Shown here: positions 22,201-34,775 of the stretch, piece by piece
Layout: the number at the start of each line of letters is the position of its first letter
Numbering within the stretch: the first letter of the stretch is position 1
Assembly (NCBI RefSeq): GCF_027579695.1
Contig: NC_083596.1
Location: 11,174,798-11,238,797, forward strand
Source of the DNA: Neoarius graeffei
Taxonomy: Eukaryota > Chordata > Actinopteri > Siluriformes > Ariidae
Direction: 5' to 3'
DNA length: 64,000 nucleotides
The notes under the pieces: model-generated
Seen by the model: the letters and a program-made list of their open reading frames with translations, nothing else
Told to the model about the DNA's origin: nothing
Databases searched by the model: none
Program-made: the position numbers and the translations under genes

Positions 22201-24240
22201 CAGTTGTTTGGTTGGGGCCGCCTCGCTGAGAACTCTGACACGTTGACAAAACATAACTGTTGATTGGTTGATTAAAGCTGGGTTTTCTCTTCTCATGATG
22301 GTCATTCCAATTAAACATGGTGACAGATCTCCAAGACCTGCCAAGTGTTGGCACGGTGATTTTGACATTTCCATTTTAAGGCTGGCAAAAATATTTATTT
22401 TCTCTGGAAAAAAAAAAAAAAAGCTTGCAATTTCGAATAGCGCATTAAACAGGTTAATAGAAACCTGCCCACAGTCCGTGTCACTGTGATTGACAGGGAA
22501 GACAGATGATACCATCACCAGAGGGGAACCGCCAAGACCTTCTAGGCCTTCAGAGAAGGCCCAAACATATCAGCATTTCAAATGTTACATTTAATTTCTT
22601 TCATTCCTTCATAATTTCATTATAATTGTTCTCTTCTAATTAGGTCTCATTTTCCATCAAAATTTGTTTCAGAAATGAAAGGGTTACTGTTCTGAAAACA
22701 TTAAAATCGAGTTATCCAGTGAGATTTTTTTTGTTTGTTGTCTCTAGGCTGAGAAGAGTTTAGAGCCGGCTCACTCAGTGGTTAGGACTTCATCGTCAGG
22801 ACAGAAGGCCATGGCAGTGTACATTTATGTAGGAAGTGATTGATGAATTAACCAATCGGATTTTGATTTATAGTGGGAGGGACCAAAAATTTAATCGCCC
22901 TAGGCCTTCTTGAAAGCCAACACGAGCGGTTATCAGTAGTGTTAGCAAATGCTAATAAAACAGTCAAGCCAGTGCTATCGAGAGCAAGTAGCACAGCCTA
23001 ACGACCGAGAAACTAAAGATTTCTGTCTCCAGACTCTTCTTCCACGCTGCACGCTCGCTACAGGATTTTTCAGACTTAAGTATTCGTTTCCCTGTGTAAT
23101 TTACTCAGTTACTTTTAAAATAAACATCAGCAACTACACACAGCGGAGCGACCTGGCAGACTGCCGCTAATCCCTTGCAAAATCCTTTGCCCTGTTGCTT
23201 TTTTGGTGTCTGGCTAAGTTTTGGCTGAGCTCAAGTCCCAGCTCTAATAGTAACGGTTCACCACTGCATCCCACCCACCCTGAGAGTTCCCTCAGTTTTG
23301 CTGTCTAGACTCCCAGCCATACACATCTACAGCAGCGTTAGATTCAAAACTTGCGATTTGCCAAGAATACGGTCGATGCTTTTCTCTTGTTTCAAGTCTA
23401 AACATCCATCCTAAATGAAAAATTTTGTTTTGCCAAAGTGAAGTGTCTTTTTTTTTTTTCCCCCCCCTTTCTGGTTGTTAAACCTACCACATCTATATAT
23501 TACACGCTAACAACCAGTGATTATAACCACTTACAGCATAAAGCCTTCTTTCTCAGGAACCTTCCGCTAAAGTGCAGTGACTCAAAATGACCTCAGATTT
23601 TTGACCGTCAGTGTGCACTTTCACAAGAGCTTAAAAAAAAAAATCCATCATGTCATATTTCTCTGCCCCACACCCGGTTGTACTCAAACAGAAAGTGCTG
23701 ACTTGGCTTGTGCGGACACTAGAGCACTGACCGTAGCAGTCGTGGTGATGTTGTGGGAAGCAAGCGGTCCTCCATTATTGACTGGAAACTAGTAAACTAG
23801 TGTCGAGATCTGACTCCATGTTTTGCTTTCAAAACCAATCACATCCCAAAGGTTGAAACCAAAACTCCATCCCATCCAAATATATCATTTTACTCAGAAA
23901 TATATAAAAAGTCGATTTTACGTTGTCTTCAAGTGAGAGAGAAAGGAATGACCAATAGTTGTGTGTTTTGTTTGGAGGAAACTGGTGATTTCCAGTTACT
24001 GGGTAAAATGTGTGCGCTCTGACCGACACTCACCTCAAGATTGGATTTAAATGGATTTGACTCCCATCGTCAAAACCTTCCCACAAACACTTTTCAAAGC
24101 ATAACACATGGACATTTTTAATTAAAAAAAATTTAATTTAAACCTACAGAAAAGTCCAATGACATTTTGTGCATCAAGAAAGTGACTTTGCATCAAAAAC
24201 TGATTATTTTTTCCCAACTTTATTCTTAAGACAGTGTTTA
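22200..24240. other. Unassigned region, probably old repeats
   Basis: No host gene was recognised. 22510-22930 contains related 'ccttctaggccttcagagaa' and 'ccctaggccttcttgaaagc' motifs that could be weak inverted ends of an old element. The 73-codon frame at 22949 has no domain. Poly-T/C tracts lie near 23451-23468. Confidence 0.4.
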
Positions 24241-24246
24241 GAGTTT

Positions 24247-24247
<1 letters not shown>

Positions 24248-24317
<70 letters not shown>

Positions 24318-25052
24318 TCTAATTACGGGATGGAATGGCTGTTGACCTCGGTTGCTCAGCAACAGGCACCATGGATATATGAAAGAGAGAGTGAGTGTAG
24401 AGTGGGGGAGGGACGAGAGACAGAGAGAAAGAAAGATAAAGAGAGAGCAGGACACTATGATGAGACAAGACCTGGAGAGAACACTGGCCGAGAGAGAGAG
24501 GGGAAAAAAAAAAAAAAAAAAAAAACACACACGCACAGTGAGAGAGGGAGAGAGAGAGAGACACACACAGTGAACAAGAGAGAGAGAGACACACACACCA
24601 GTGTTTTCTCTGTCACACACGGTGAGAAACAGACCGAGAGAGAGAGAGACACACACACACACACACACACAGTGACCGAGAGAGAGAGAGACACACACAC
24701 ACACACAGTGACCGAGAGAGAGAGAGACGCACACAGTGACAAAGAGAGAGACACAGCAAGAGAAAGAGAAAACACATGCAGTGAGAGCGAGAGGAGAGAC
24801 AGTGTGAGAGAGAGAAAAAAACAAAAAAAAAACCACATGCAGTGAGAGTGAGAGAACGAGAGACAGACAGAGAGAAAAAAAAAACACGCAGTGAGTGAGG
24901 GAATGAGAGACAGAGAGAGAGAGAAAAAATCACAGTGAGAGACAGGAGAGACACAGTGAGAGAGAGAGAAAAAGAGAGAGGAGAGAGAGAGAGGAGACAC
25001 CATGAGAGAGGGAGAGAAACACACACACAGAGCAAGAGAGAGACAGTGAGAG

Positions 25053-25092
<40 letters not shown>

Positions 25093-25264
25093 CAAGAGGA
25101 GAGACGGAGAGACACACAGAGAGAGAAAAAAAAACAGTGAGTGAGAGGAGAGACAGTGAGAGACAAGGAGAGACACAGTGACAGAGAGAGAGAGAGAGAG
25201 AGAACACACACAGACAGTGACCGAGAGAGAAAACACACAGTGAGAGAACGAGAGACAGTGAGAG

Positions 25265-25312
<48 letters not shown>

Positions 25313-25376
25313 CACCATGAGAGAGGAAGAGAAACACAGAGAGAGAGCGCACGCGCGAGAGAGAGGGGGACACCAT

Positions 25377-25407
<31 letters not shown>

Positions 25408-25645
25408 ACCATGAGAGAGGAGGAGAGACACACAGTGTGTGTGTGAGAGAGAGAGAAAAAAAAAGTGAGAGAGTGAGAGGAGAGACACAGTGAGAGACAG
25501 AAGGAGAGAGGGAAAAAAAAAACACAGTGAGAGCGAGAGACAGCAAGGAAATGTGACAGAATGAGAGAAACACAGCAAGAGGGAGTACAAAACAGACAGA
25601 GGGGAAAAAAAGAGGGGGACAGAAAGAAGAGAGAGACTGGGGGCA
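24248..25645. repeat. 1.4-kb purine-rich compound microsatellite (GA/CA, 'cacagtgagagaga')
   Basis: Starts with about 33 GA units and continues as irregular GAGA, CACA and 'acagtgagagacaggagaga'-like units with A runs. The plus strand is almost entirely purine plus C in CA steps. Long Ser/Leu-rich frames on the minus strand (up to 442 codons) and Arg/Glu-rich frames on the plus strand are translations of the repeat. Confidence 0.97.
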
Positions 25646-25774
25646 TGGGATAGGGGGAGTCTCCAAAATGTTATTTTCAGATAAACAGCCACACGATTCC
25701 TTGTTTAAAATCAAAACCTTAAGGCTCAAATTCACAAGTTCAAACTCATACCAATTAGGGTTTGTTTGGTTTTT

Positions 25775-25905
25775 TTTTGCCAAGCTGCCACTGCTGGGCC
25801 CTTCAGCAAGGCCCTTAACCCCTCAGCTGTACACAGTAAATGAGACAAAAATGTAAGTCTCTGTGGATCAGGGCATCTGCCAAATACCAAAATGTAAACA
25901 TAAAT
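25775..25905 (+). repeat. Fragment of second tRNA-related SINE family
   Basis: 'gccaagctgccactgctggg', 'cagcaaggcccttaacccc' and 'tggatcagggcatctgccaa' are landmarks shared with the element at 8617-8848 and common in fish SINE tails. Confidence 0.6.
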
Positions 25906-26137
25906 TAAAAGCTTAATTTTCATCAAGGCCAGCTTAGCACTCAGAACTGTACGCTTTACACTTAATCATCAACTTTGTTTTCACAATCAGAATGTTGAAC
26001 ACTCGGAATCGGGAGTTTTCAGATTTGTAAATTTGATGCTTATAAACTTAAGCTGAATGTTGAACGATGTTGAAAAGACGACACTTCATCACAAGCGGGA
26101 CCTCAAATTTAATTATTTACTTTTCCAAATCAATTAA

Positions 26138-26781
26138 AAGGAGAACTGAAGTAATTTTAAAACTTGCTTTAGTTTTTAATTAACGTCTTATTCAATTACG
26201 TTTTTGGTTTTCGTAACCTTATATCATGACTCGTATTGGCAATTAAATATTATACTTATCGGCCTATTCGGTTTTTAGCCGTGTTGAATTTAGTTCGTTT
26301 GGTCCACGGCAGGCGTCGCTTATCCGCGAGATCTTCACGAGACTTCCAAACGTGAAGTGTCAGCACCGCCATTTTGAAAACTGTTTTCCAAACGAAATAT
26401 TGCACAAAAACAAGTTGAAATGACGATTACTGCCTACTTTTTTCAAACTTTCCTGATTGCTATCAAAACGAACAAAACTTCCGGCTTGATTACGTCAGCA
26501 TTCGAAAGAGGGCGCGTGCGTCTTGACAACGTCGGCAGATGTCGGTCACTTTTATTTCAGCTGTACGTTTTACTTCCGTCCTACGATGTCTCACACAGGT
26601 CGCAACGAATCTCGTTTACAGCCATTGCTTCGACATATGGACTGATATATTACATAGAATATTTCAAACACTCATAACCTGCTACAGCAGCGACAAAACA
26701 GCGATCAAAAATGCATTCCGATATTTAATGAAATGAGAAATAGAATTCTGATAATAAAAAAAATTTGCCTTCAGTTCTCCT
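26138..26781. mobile_element. TTAA-flanked Kolobok/T2-like MITE, family B copy 2
   Basis: Flanked by TTAA (26134-26137, 26782-26785). Ends AAGGAGAACTGAAG and CTTCAGTTCTCC. Same body and orientation as 6515-7190, with small deletions (for example in the 'gtgaagtgtcagcaccgcc' part). Orthologous frames in both copies carry different disruptions, so no coding constraint is evident. Confidence 0.85.
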
Positions 26782-26789
26782 TTAATCAA

Positions 26790-27344
26790 ACTTAGTAGCT
26801 AAAATTGTGAGTTTTAAAATAGTAACACACCTTGAGGGGGGAAAAAATTTAAATAAAAAAAACGCGGTCATGAATCATCACAGCATATAGTGAGATCGAA
26901 TTGTTTCTCCTTGAATGTGACGTACATGTGAAGCAGCGTTTATTTGAATGCAGTTTGCATTATATTTTAAATGCACCTACAAAACAAATTTCCGGAGAGA
27001 CTGGGCCTGGTCGATACTGAAACAGTGAAACTTCGATGCTCGAGGTTTCTATTGTGAGGTCTGAATTGTCCTTTCATTTTTTTAATTTTTTATTTGGCAT
27101 TTTCCTAAAAAGTTACAAATACTTAAAGATCAGTGTCTAGACTTTACACACTCCACGTTCACTACTCTCAACATTTCCTTCTCTTGGTCTCTAGATCATA
27201 ATCCTGCTGGGTGTCTCTCTCTCTCACATACACACACACACACTTAGTGAATTAAACATGACAATGACAGCGGCACTGTGGAGGCTGAATTCTAATTACA
27301 TTGACTCCTTTGTGGAAGCTACACAGGCATGTGGGACGGGACAC

Positions 27345-27381
<37 letters not shown>

Positions 27382-27481
27382 CGCCAACACGGACTCCAAC
27401 AATAGCAGGCACATAAGATCACTTAATCACCTTCAGCTCAAAATCTGTGTCGCAATGCCAGATACAGCAAAGACAAGACAA

Positions 27482-27521
<40 letters not shown>

Positions 27522-29326
27522 CTGAAGCAGCATACATGTGGGTAAATCTGCCCTTCCTGCAAGCGTGGTGCTACACTCGAGACCAGAAGCAGGAGAGAGA
27601 GGAAGATGAGGAACTGATGTAAGACAAGAGCACAAGTCGAGGAGGTCTATTTCAGGGACAGTAACGTTAGGACGCTGGGATCAGGGTGGAGACGAGCTCA
27701 TCACTGGTGAATTATTAAACAGGGTGGACTTTCACACCTGGGAAAAAGTCAAACAGACAGGAAGCTGACTGCAGGAGCATCCAGACCAACTTCCTGTGTC
27801 GTGTACGGCTACGTCCTACATCCTACGTCGTCTGGCGTGAAAGTGTGGGATGAGAATACTGCGGATTTTGAACGGTTCTTGATCAACACCGACAACAAAC
27901 CTCAGATATCGATCCTTTACTTAAGCCGTGCATAAACGTTTTCGCAGATGAAACCGAACTAAAAATTTCCGCCCGGGTTTCAAATGTTTCAGTGACGCTG
28001 ATTTTATTTCGTCAAATCGGTTGTAAATTACCAAACATATTTAGCTCATTTGCATTCAGTCACGCCCACAAAACTCCATAAAAGGTAAAGCTCACAGTGA
28101 GCTGAAAACCACAAGGCTCACAAAACATTACGTTTTTGTGTTGAAACTTGACGGTGTAATTCGTCTATAAAATTGCAACAGAACTTGTGAAAATTATACG
28201 ATTTGAAGGCAATCAATTGAAATTTACATTAATGAGTTTTCTTATACGTAATTTTACACAAACCCGCTCTCACAGGATACAAATGTTTTTTTCCTAACCA
28301 ACCTGAACACATTTCATATGCAAATGGTCTTTATGAAAAATGTTTGAATTAGTTGGTTAATATCTAGATTGATAAAGAAGAGCCGCACTATCATTACCAC
28401 GTATAAATAACGTTTTAATTGAAAAATGACAAAAGTACCAAACAATTATAATATTCAAATTCAAAACACTGTATTTGTCCCCTAGGGATATACTGTATAT
28501 AATGATATATGGGTTGTTCCAGACTTCGCGGTACACTGCAAATGTTGTCGTCAAATTGGGCGCTCCATTGTCGATAAACAGAGTTGACATTTCCCCACCA
28601 TTTTGTGTCTTAACTCCATATGCTAACCTCAAACTAGCTACCACATGGCATATATAAAAACAGAACTTTATGGATTTTAATCATATCACTGTTTTGTTTT
28701 TGAAGAGGAGATTCACTCTGATATCACAATAACCGAGTCGACGAATAATTAATCTACTCTTGGTGGATCCTCAACATTTTGCTCAAACTGATGAAAGAAG
28801 AAACAGAACACTCCTTACTGCCTTTCTGAAGTTTCCTCTGAGAGGAAGTGACACTCGGTGCAGGTGTCATGCGCATTATTAGAAGTCTTTGCGGATTATA
28901 TAACAGTGTTAAGAGTTAACAAGAACATCGGGACGGAATAAAAAAAATAAAATTACTGAAATTTCACATAATACAGAAAATAGACTTTCTGTGCAATTGA
29001 TTTTATAACAGTTAATAGAATAAACCCCCCAAAAAAAGATTGTTGGACTGAATCACTTCATGTTTATTCGAGGTGAAGGTACGAATCAGTAGTCGAAGAC
29101 AGCCAATAATGTGGGGGGAGGGGTGGGAGTCATTTAGTTAGTGTTTTATGGATAAATTGGGTCTAAAATGCACATCAAGCATTACTATTGGTGAAAGTTT
29201 GTCATAATTTGTATTACTGTTCAAAACTGATTTCAATAAAGATTTATTGTCTGGAAAATAACAAACGGTTTATCTCAGAGGTGCGAAACGTACTCCGAAT
29301 TCTCAAATGACCTGTATATCTATATA
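26790..29326. other. Intergenic sequence with CA microsatellites
   Basis: (CA)n tracts at about 27226-27242, 27345-27379 and 27487-27519. No gene, domain or transposon end was recognised. A short stretch at 28045-28085 ('ctcatttgcattcagtcacg') recurs at 51898-51940 and marks a minor shared repeat. Confidence 0.5.
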
Positions 29327-29334
29327 GTCTATAT

Positions 29335-29590
29335 CAGGGGTGTCAAACCTGATCCATGAAGGGCCTTGTGGCTGCAGGTTTTCATTCCAGCCATGCAGCA
29401 GCACACCTGACTTGGCTCATTCAATCAACTGAACTGTCTTCACACAGTCAAATACTTGCAGCCACACCCACCCTTGATTAAAGGGTGGGTGTGTCAGTTG
29501 ATTGAATAAGCCAAATCAGGGTGCTGCTGCATGGCTGGAATGAAAACCTGCAGCCACACGGCCCTTTATGGATCAGGTTTGACACCCCTG
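29335..29590. mobile_element. 256-bp palindromic hAT MITE, TSD GTCTATAT
   Basis: CAGGGGTGTCAAACCTGATC at the left is mirrored at the right, and the similarity covers most of both arms. GTCTATAT flanks both ends perfectly (29327-29334, 29591-29598), an 8-bp hAT target duplication. CAGGGGTGTCAAAC is a common hAT end in vertebrates. Confidence 0.92.
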
Positions 29591-29622
29591 GTCTATATAA
29601 ACCCACTGATGAATTCCTTTAA

Positions 29623-30257
29623 AGTGCATATTACGGGTAAATTCAGGAGCAAGATCAATGTAATTCTCCTATTTTATATTAAACTTTGGTCAAATATCTG
29701 TAACATTCTGCATTCTCTGCAATTTTTTTTACCTTCCGCAATACCAAAAAAAAATTCAGTTGAAATCAAGCCGTTTGAGGCTAATTGGTCCGCCTCCGAA
29801 AAAACTTGGCATTTGAATTTCCCGGGAAACATTGATTTTCGTGGCGTCGCGTGCGGGACGCCTCCTTCTGAATCCTACGTCAGCGCTGGTTTGTTTATGA
29901 GAAAACGACCTGGTGGTTTTCTGCAAATTTCTTCAACGTTATCGCGTAATTATTAAAATGGTTAACAGATGTATCGTAGGAGGGTGTAGCAACACCAATC
30001 TTGATGGGATTAGTACTCATCGTTTTCCAAAAGACCGGACAATGAGAGAGAAATGGGAGCGCTTGGTCTACACAGGCTGTGCACTGAAACCGTGCAAAGC
30101 TCGTGTAGCCTGCTGGCGCTTCCGCAGGTGACGTCACGAATCTGGCTCCAGACTCCCTTGAGATTTTTCCAGACGCGTTTTCTGCTTTAGACAGATGAGT
30201 GTGTAAAAGGGACACACACATACACACATATATTATATATGGTCCAGAATATGCCCT
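29623..30257 (+). mobile_element. TTAA-flanked Kolobok-like element with THAP fragment, family C copy 1
   Basis: TTAA at 29619-29622 and 30258-30261. Ends AGTGCATATTACGGG and, on the other strand, AGGGCATATTCTGGACC. The 635-bp body contains a THAP-type zinc-finger start on the plus strand. TTAA duplication plus a THAP domain is the diagnostic pair for the Kolobok superfamily. Other copies are at 40633-41208 (truncated) and 50612-51287 (inverted). Confidence 0.85.
29958..30131 (+). pseudogene. THAP-type zinc-finger fragment (Kolobok), copy 1
   Basis: From a proper ATG the frame reads MVNRCIVGGCSNTNLDGIST then HRFPKDRTMREKWERLVYTG. This gives the THAP start C-x4-C, the conserved HRFPKD and the invariant W in EKW. 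The second half of the domain (C-x2-H and the AVPTIF box) is absent; instead the frame runs 17 codons to a stop. A CAG|GTGACG donor-like site overlaps the stop at 30127-30133, so this may be a first exon. Confidence 0.75.
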
Positions 30258-30261
30258 TTAA

Positions 30262-30600
30262 AATGGCTACCTTGAAGTACTTAAATTGCATTTTATTCAC
30301 AAACCTATAACTCTATAATGCCAGACAGTGAAAGAACATTACGAAAAGTGGGCAATATCATCTTGGCATTTATAAAAACAAATCTGAAGTTACCACAATT
30401 TATTAACCTCAGGAACATTTCCTTGCAGTTGAGATTTTACCTTTGCCAAGTGTACACATTCTTTAACTACAATTCTTTTTCATATGAATAGTTTCCTATT
30501 CACTAAAGATGCTCACTACACTGGGTCACAATGATTCTATAGGCCATGATGTCCACTATATGCCCAATAAGACACCATTTTCCATTCAACCACAGAAACA
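30262..30600. other. Unassigned AT-rich spacer
   Basis: Nothing recognised. Confidence 0.5.
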
Positions 30601-30605
30601 CTTTG

Positions 30606-31672
30606 GATCATCTCATTATCTCTAGCCGCTTTATCCTTCTACAGGGTCGCAGGCAAGCTGGAGCCTATCCCAGCTGACTACGGGCGAAAGGCGGGGTACA
30701 CCCTGGACAAGTCGCCAGGTCATCACAGGGCTGACACATAGACACAGACAACCATTCACACTCACATTCACACCTACGGTCAATTTAGGCTACGTTTACA
30801 CTAGACCGTATCTGTCTCGTTTTCTTCGCGGACGCACTGTCCGTTTACATTAACCCCCCTGAAAAAGCGGGGAAACGGGAATCCGCCAGCGTCCACGTAT
30901 TCAATCTAGATCGTATCAGCTCCGGTGCTGTGTAAACATTGAGAATACGCGAATACGCTGTGCTGAGCTCTAGCTGGCGTCTCATTGGACAACGTCACTG
31001 TGACATCCACCTTCCTGATTCGCTGGCGTTGGTCATGTGACGCGACTGCTGAAAAACGGCGCAGACTTCCGCCTTGTATCACCTTTCATTAAAGAGTATA
31101 AAAGTATGAAAATACTGCAAATACTGATGCAAATACTGCCCATTGTGTAGTTATGATTGTCTTTAGGCTTGCCATCCTTCCACTTGCAAGTAATAAGTGA
31201 TATGCGCTGGGATCTCACACACAGCGGCTCAGTCCCAAATCGTGGCTTGTTCACTTCACTCGCGCGCTCTGTGAGCTGCGCAGGGCCGGAGTGCGCACCC
31301 TCCAGAGGGCACTCGCTGTTCAGAGCGGAGTGATTTGGAGCGCAGGATGCCTGCGGAGCCGAGCGTATCCGCGTATTGGTGTTGCTGTGTGCACGGCTAA
31401 CGGTTTTAGTGTCAACGCGAATCGTTTTAAGAACGTTAATCTGATGATCCGCTGATTCGACGTAATGTAAACGTAGCCTTAGAGTCACCAGTTAACCTAA
31501 CCTGCATGTCTTTGGACTGTGGGGGAAACCGGAGCACCCGGAGGAAACCCACGCGGACACGGGGAGAACATGCAAACTCCACAAAGAAAAGCCCTCGCCG
31601 GCCATGGGGCTCGAACCCGGACCTTCTTGCTGTGAGGCGACAGTGCTAACCACTACGCCACCGTACCGCCCA
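30606..31672 (-). repeat. tRNA-derived SINE, copy 4, split by a 691-bp element
   Basis: The tail half is at 30606-30787 and the head half at 31479-31672, both reversed. The halves meet at 'caattta|gagtcacc', the normal SINE sequence, with TTA duplicated by the inserted Harbinger-like MITE. The SINE itself is otherwise intact. Confidence 0.95.
30788..31478. mobile_element. Harbinger-like MITE (GGCTACGTTTACA ends, TTA TSD)
   Basis: GGCTACGTTTACA and its exact complement TGTAAACGTAGCC terminate a 691-bp unit. TTA flanks both ends (30785-30787, 31479-31481), clearly created at insertion because the surrounding SINE has one TTA there. A 151-codon minus-strand frame is open across most of it but has no recognisable domain. 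Confidence 0.85.
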
Positions 31673-31679
31673 CTTTGGA

Positions 31680-32455
31680 TCATTTTCCCCTTTTTATAAA
31701 TTTAACTGGAAAGTTAAGGCATAATTTAGAGGCATTTCTTGCATCAAGTGATCCAAAATAGAAAGAGCCAAAAAGGTTTAGAAGACAAACACATTTTACA
31801 GACTTCAGACTTACTTTAGGTGATTTTCATGGTTTTGATGGATAAAAACAATACCGTCAATGACGGCATAGCTCACTCCAGCCCCGTCTAGTCCAGAAGG
31901 AACGAACTAATGTGGGCCACCTTGCGCAATAAATGTTTTAAGCTACAAATAAGCTATATACACCCTAGGAATACCGACCTGTTTGCCAGAAAGAATCCAA
32001 AACGGCGAGGAATTGACCAAGAAGAAGCGATTTTTGTTAAACTGCTCATTAAGGCTTAATTAGTCCATAACTTCATTAATAATTGTAATTAAGCAAATCT
32101 GGGGAGAACTTAGGTTCTCCTACCCTCATGCTAGAAAGAATCAAAAATCGGTCAAGAGTTGAGGGAGAAGAAGCGAGGTGTGTGGAAACTGCTTGTTAGG
32201 GCTTAATTAGTCCATATCTTCATTATTAATCACAATGATGCAAATTTGTGTAGAAGCTCTATGCACCCCAGGCAGACCTACCTTCCTGCCAAAAAGAATC
32301 AAAAATCGGTGAAGAATTGAGAGAGAAGCAGCGATTTTTGTGAAATGTTGACGACGTCAGATGGACGACAGACAACACATGATGGCATAAAGCTAATCGC
32401 CTATCAGCCAGATGAGCTAATAAGTGATTATTGGGGGGAAGAAAAAAAAATAGTA
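31680..32455. repeat. Degenerate tandem repeat of about 140 bp, LINE 3'-UTR-like
   Basis: Three diverged units carry 'agaatcaaaaatcggt', 'ggcttaattagtccatat' and 'cttcattattaat'-like blocks between about 31965 and 32345. 'gacgtcagatggacgacaga' follows, a motif typical of fish non-LTR 3' tails. No reading frame. Confidence 0.5.
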
Positions 32456-32459
32456 ATGA

Positions 32460-33290
32460 CGACTATGAAAACCAAGATCAACTAGAAGGGCACTCGGTAG
32501 AGTGCATACCTCCACCAAGCCATATAAAGTATCAACAACAAAATCACTTGATCCGAAGAGAATATTAAAGCTGTACACCAAATTTCATTAAAATCTGTTC
32601 ACTACTTTTGGAGTTACATTGGGAAGAACAGAGATGTCCTCAAGCGTCGGCGACCAGCGGTTTTCTCCGCCTACACGAGCGGTCTGCGCTGGCTACTCGA
32701 TCTGAGAAAAAAATAAAAACTTGCTTTTCAATGTTGGAGCAATTTATATCGTTTCCGCTGCCTGTAATTTGTTGCAAATCCAATTATTCCAGCACAAAAT
32801 TGTCTTTGATTTGGGTCAGGACTGGAAGCAATGCCATATTTGTTGTTCGATTCTTGTGCTCTGATTGGCTGAGCTGGACCATGTGGCCACGCTGTAGTGT
32901 ATGTAGTCGTGTTACAGAGCCAGGCAGCGTACTACAGAGGGGAACTGAGAAAGCCAAGCACACATACATCTGAAGGGAAGTTTCATACATGTTTTGCAAG
33001 TATTTTACAGGGAAATGGTTAGGAATTTATTAGCGGAGAACGCACCAGAAGGCATGTAAATTTTTGCCGCCGCCTACTTTTTTTTTTTTTTTAGCCAGAC
33101 CCAAAAAAAATTATAGATTCCCCTTACATATCTGGATTTGCATCAAAATCTAATCAATTGTTCCTCAGCCCATGGATCACCTTTAGTCAAAATTTCATCA
33201 AAATCCGTTCACTACTTTGAGTTACGTTAGGAACGAACAAACAAAATCAGAGGTGAAAACATAACCTTCTCCAACACAGCTGGCAGAGGT
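32460..33290 (+). repeat. Non-LTR 3'-UTR-like repeats
   Basis: 'aatttcattaaaatctgttc' (about 32580) and 'atttcatcaaaatccgttca' (about 33190), each followed by 'ctacttt(tg)gagttac', are two copies of a widespread fish LINE 3'-end motif. A different insert (about 32620-33110) separates them. The frames between them have no domain. Confidence 0.5.
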
Positions 33291-33299
33291 AAATATTGA

Positions 33300-33838
33300 A
33301 ATGCATTAAGGATTCAGTTATAATCGTGTCGTACCACTGAACTCAAATTGGTTTGAGATTCCCAACCCAAAACGCCAACACACATACAAGCAGCCTGATC
33401 TCTAAACACACTGCCAGTGACTGATGTGACATCATGAGATGCTACATCAGAGCCACACCTTTGTCTAATCCATGACTGTAAGCAAACAGAGACTCACAAA
33501 GACCAGTCGGAACAGACAGACACGTCACTGCTCACCTTACATCCGAATCCACAACTACAAAACAGGACATTGATCTTCATTTCTTCAAAGTCTCAAGTTC
33601 AAAGGTCCTTTAGCATTCCAACACAGTACTAGAACGCAAAGAGTAACATTAAATACTGCTCTGCATGACTCATTAAAATCAATTGATTAAAACATGGGAG
33701 TCTAATTATAGCTCAAAACCATAAGCTGAACATTCTACGCCAATTAGAGTGCTCATCTGGAGCGATTATAAATATCACCGGCTGACAGAACGGCATGTGT
33801 CACTGAGATTGAGCCAGATGCACGCACACAAACACGCA
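33300..33838. other. Unassigned sequence
   Basis: No gene or repeat end was seen. Confidence 0.5.
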
Positions 33839-33924
33839 TATACAGTACTGTGTAAAATTCTTAGGCACCCGATTTTTTCACACAAACTGTTATAGATTTC
33901 TATTTTATGACTTCTACATTGGGC

Positions 33925-34775
33925 TGCACGGTGGTGTAGTGGTTAGCGCTGGCGCCTCACAGCAAGAAGGTCCGGGTTCGAGCCCCGTGGCCGGCGAGGG
34001 CCTTTCTGTGCGGAGTTTGCATGTTCTCCCCGTGTCCGTGTGGGTTTCCTCTGGGTGCTCCGGTTTCCCCCCCACAGTCCAAAGACATGCAGGTTAGGTT
34101 AACTGGTGACTCTAAATTGACCGTAGGTGTGAATGCGAGTGTGAATGGTTGTTCACACTCACATTGTACCAGTGCTGGTTCACAACTTGTTCAACTTGCG
34201 AGCCAGCAGAGAACCAGTTTGCTTTTCCATAGCTCACGGTGCTAACGGAAGACACGTCATTACGTCGCTGTATACGTCAGTTACGTCGCTACGTTTGCAT
34301 AAACCTTGGCGCGAATATCGAAGCAAAAACAACACGGAAGAAGCAGCAGCAGCAACAATAATAATAAATGACTTCGCGTTTGTACAGCTGCTGCTTCTCG
34401 TCGCTTAAAAATGGCGATCTTTCGCGCTCTTGTTATTGTTGTTGGTCTTAACTCCGCCCCCCCGCTGACGTAAGCGGTTCTTTCCTCTGGCCCAGCAGAG
34501 AGTTGGTGCTAGCCTGGAACCGGTTTTTCTGGCCCCAGAGCCAGTTCTTTGTCAGTGGAAACAGAAAACCCGGTTCCAAACTAAGCACTGGCCCCGAACC
34601 AGCCCTGGAACTGCTTTGGTGGAAAAGGGGCATGGGTCTATGTGTCAGCCCTGTGATGACCTGGCGACTTGTCCAGGGTGTACCCCGCCTTTCGCCCGTA
34701 GTCAGCTGGGATAGGCTCCAGCTTGCCTGCGACCTTGTAGAACAGGATAAAGCGGCTAGAGATAATGAGAGGAGA
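33925..34775 (+). repeat. tRNA-derived SINE, copy 5, split by a 480-bp insertion
   Basis: SINE head to 'gtgaatggttgt' (34152), then resumption at 'gtctatgtgtcagcc' (34635). The target duplication 'gacttctacatt' / 'gacttttacatt' flanks the whole SINE, showing it inserted into the Tc1-type element before being split. Confidence 0.9.
34153..34634. mobile_element. MITE-like insertion within SINE copy 5
   Basis: The insertion has 'accagtgctggttc' near the left and 'gaaccagccctggaactgct' with 'tggtggaaaaggggcat' at the right. This resembles the 'ccttttccac' ends of the Harbinger-like family at 1094-1764. A clear target duplication was not resolved. It also contains 'ccggtttttctggccccaga', a motif of GGTTCC-rich fish MITEs. 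Confidence 0.6.

Noticed and set aside
24204-25783. Long open frames (up to 442 codons) rich in Ser/Leu/Cys/Val or Arg/Glu
   Set aside because: They are translations of GA/CA microsatellite DNA; all frames are open because stops are rare in the repeat.
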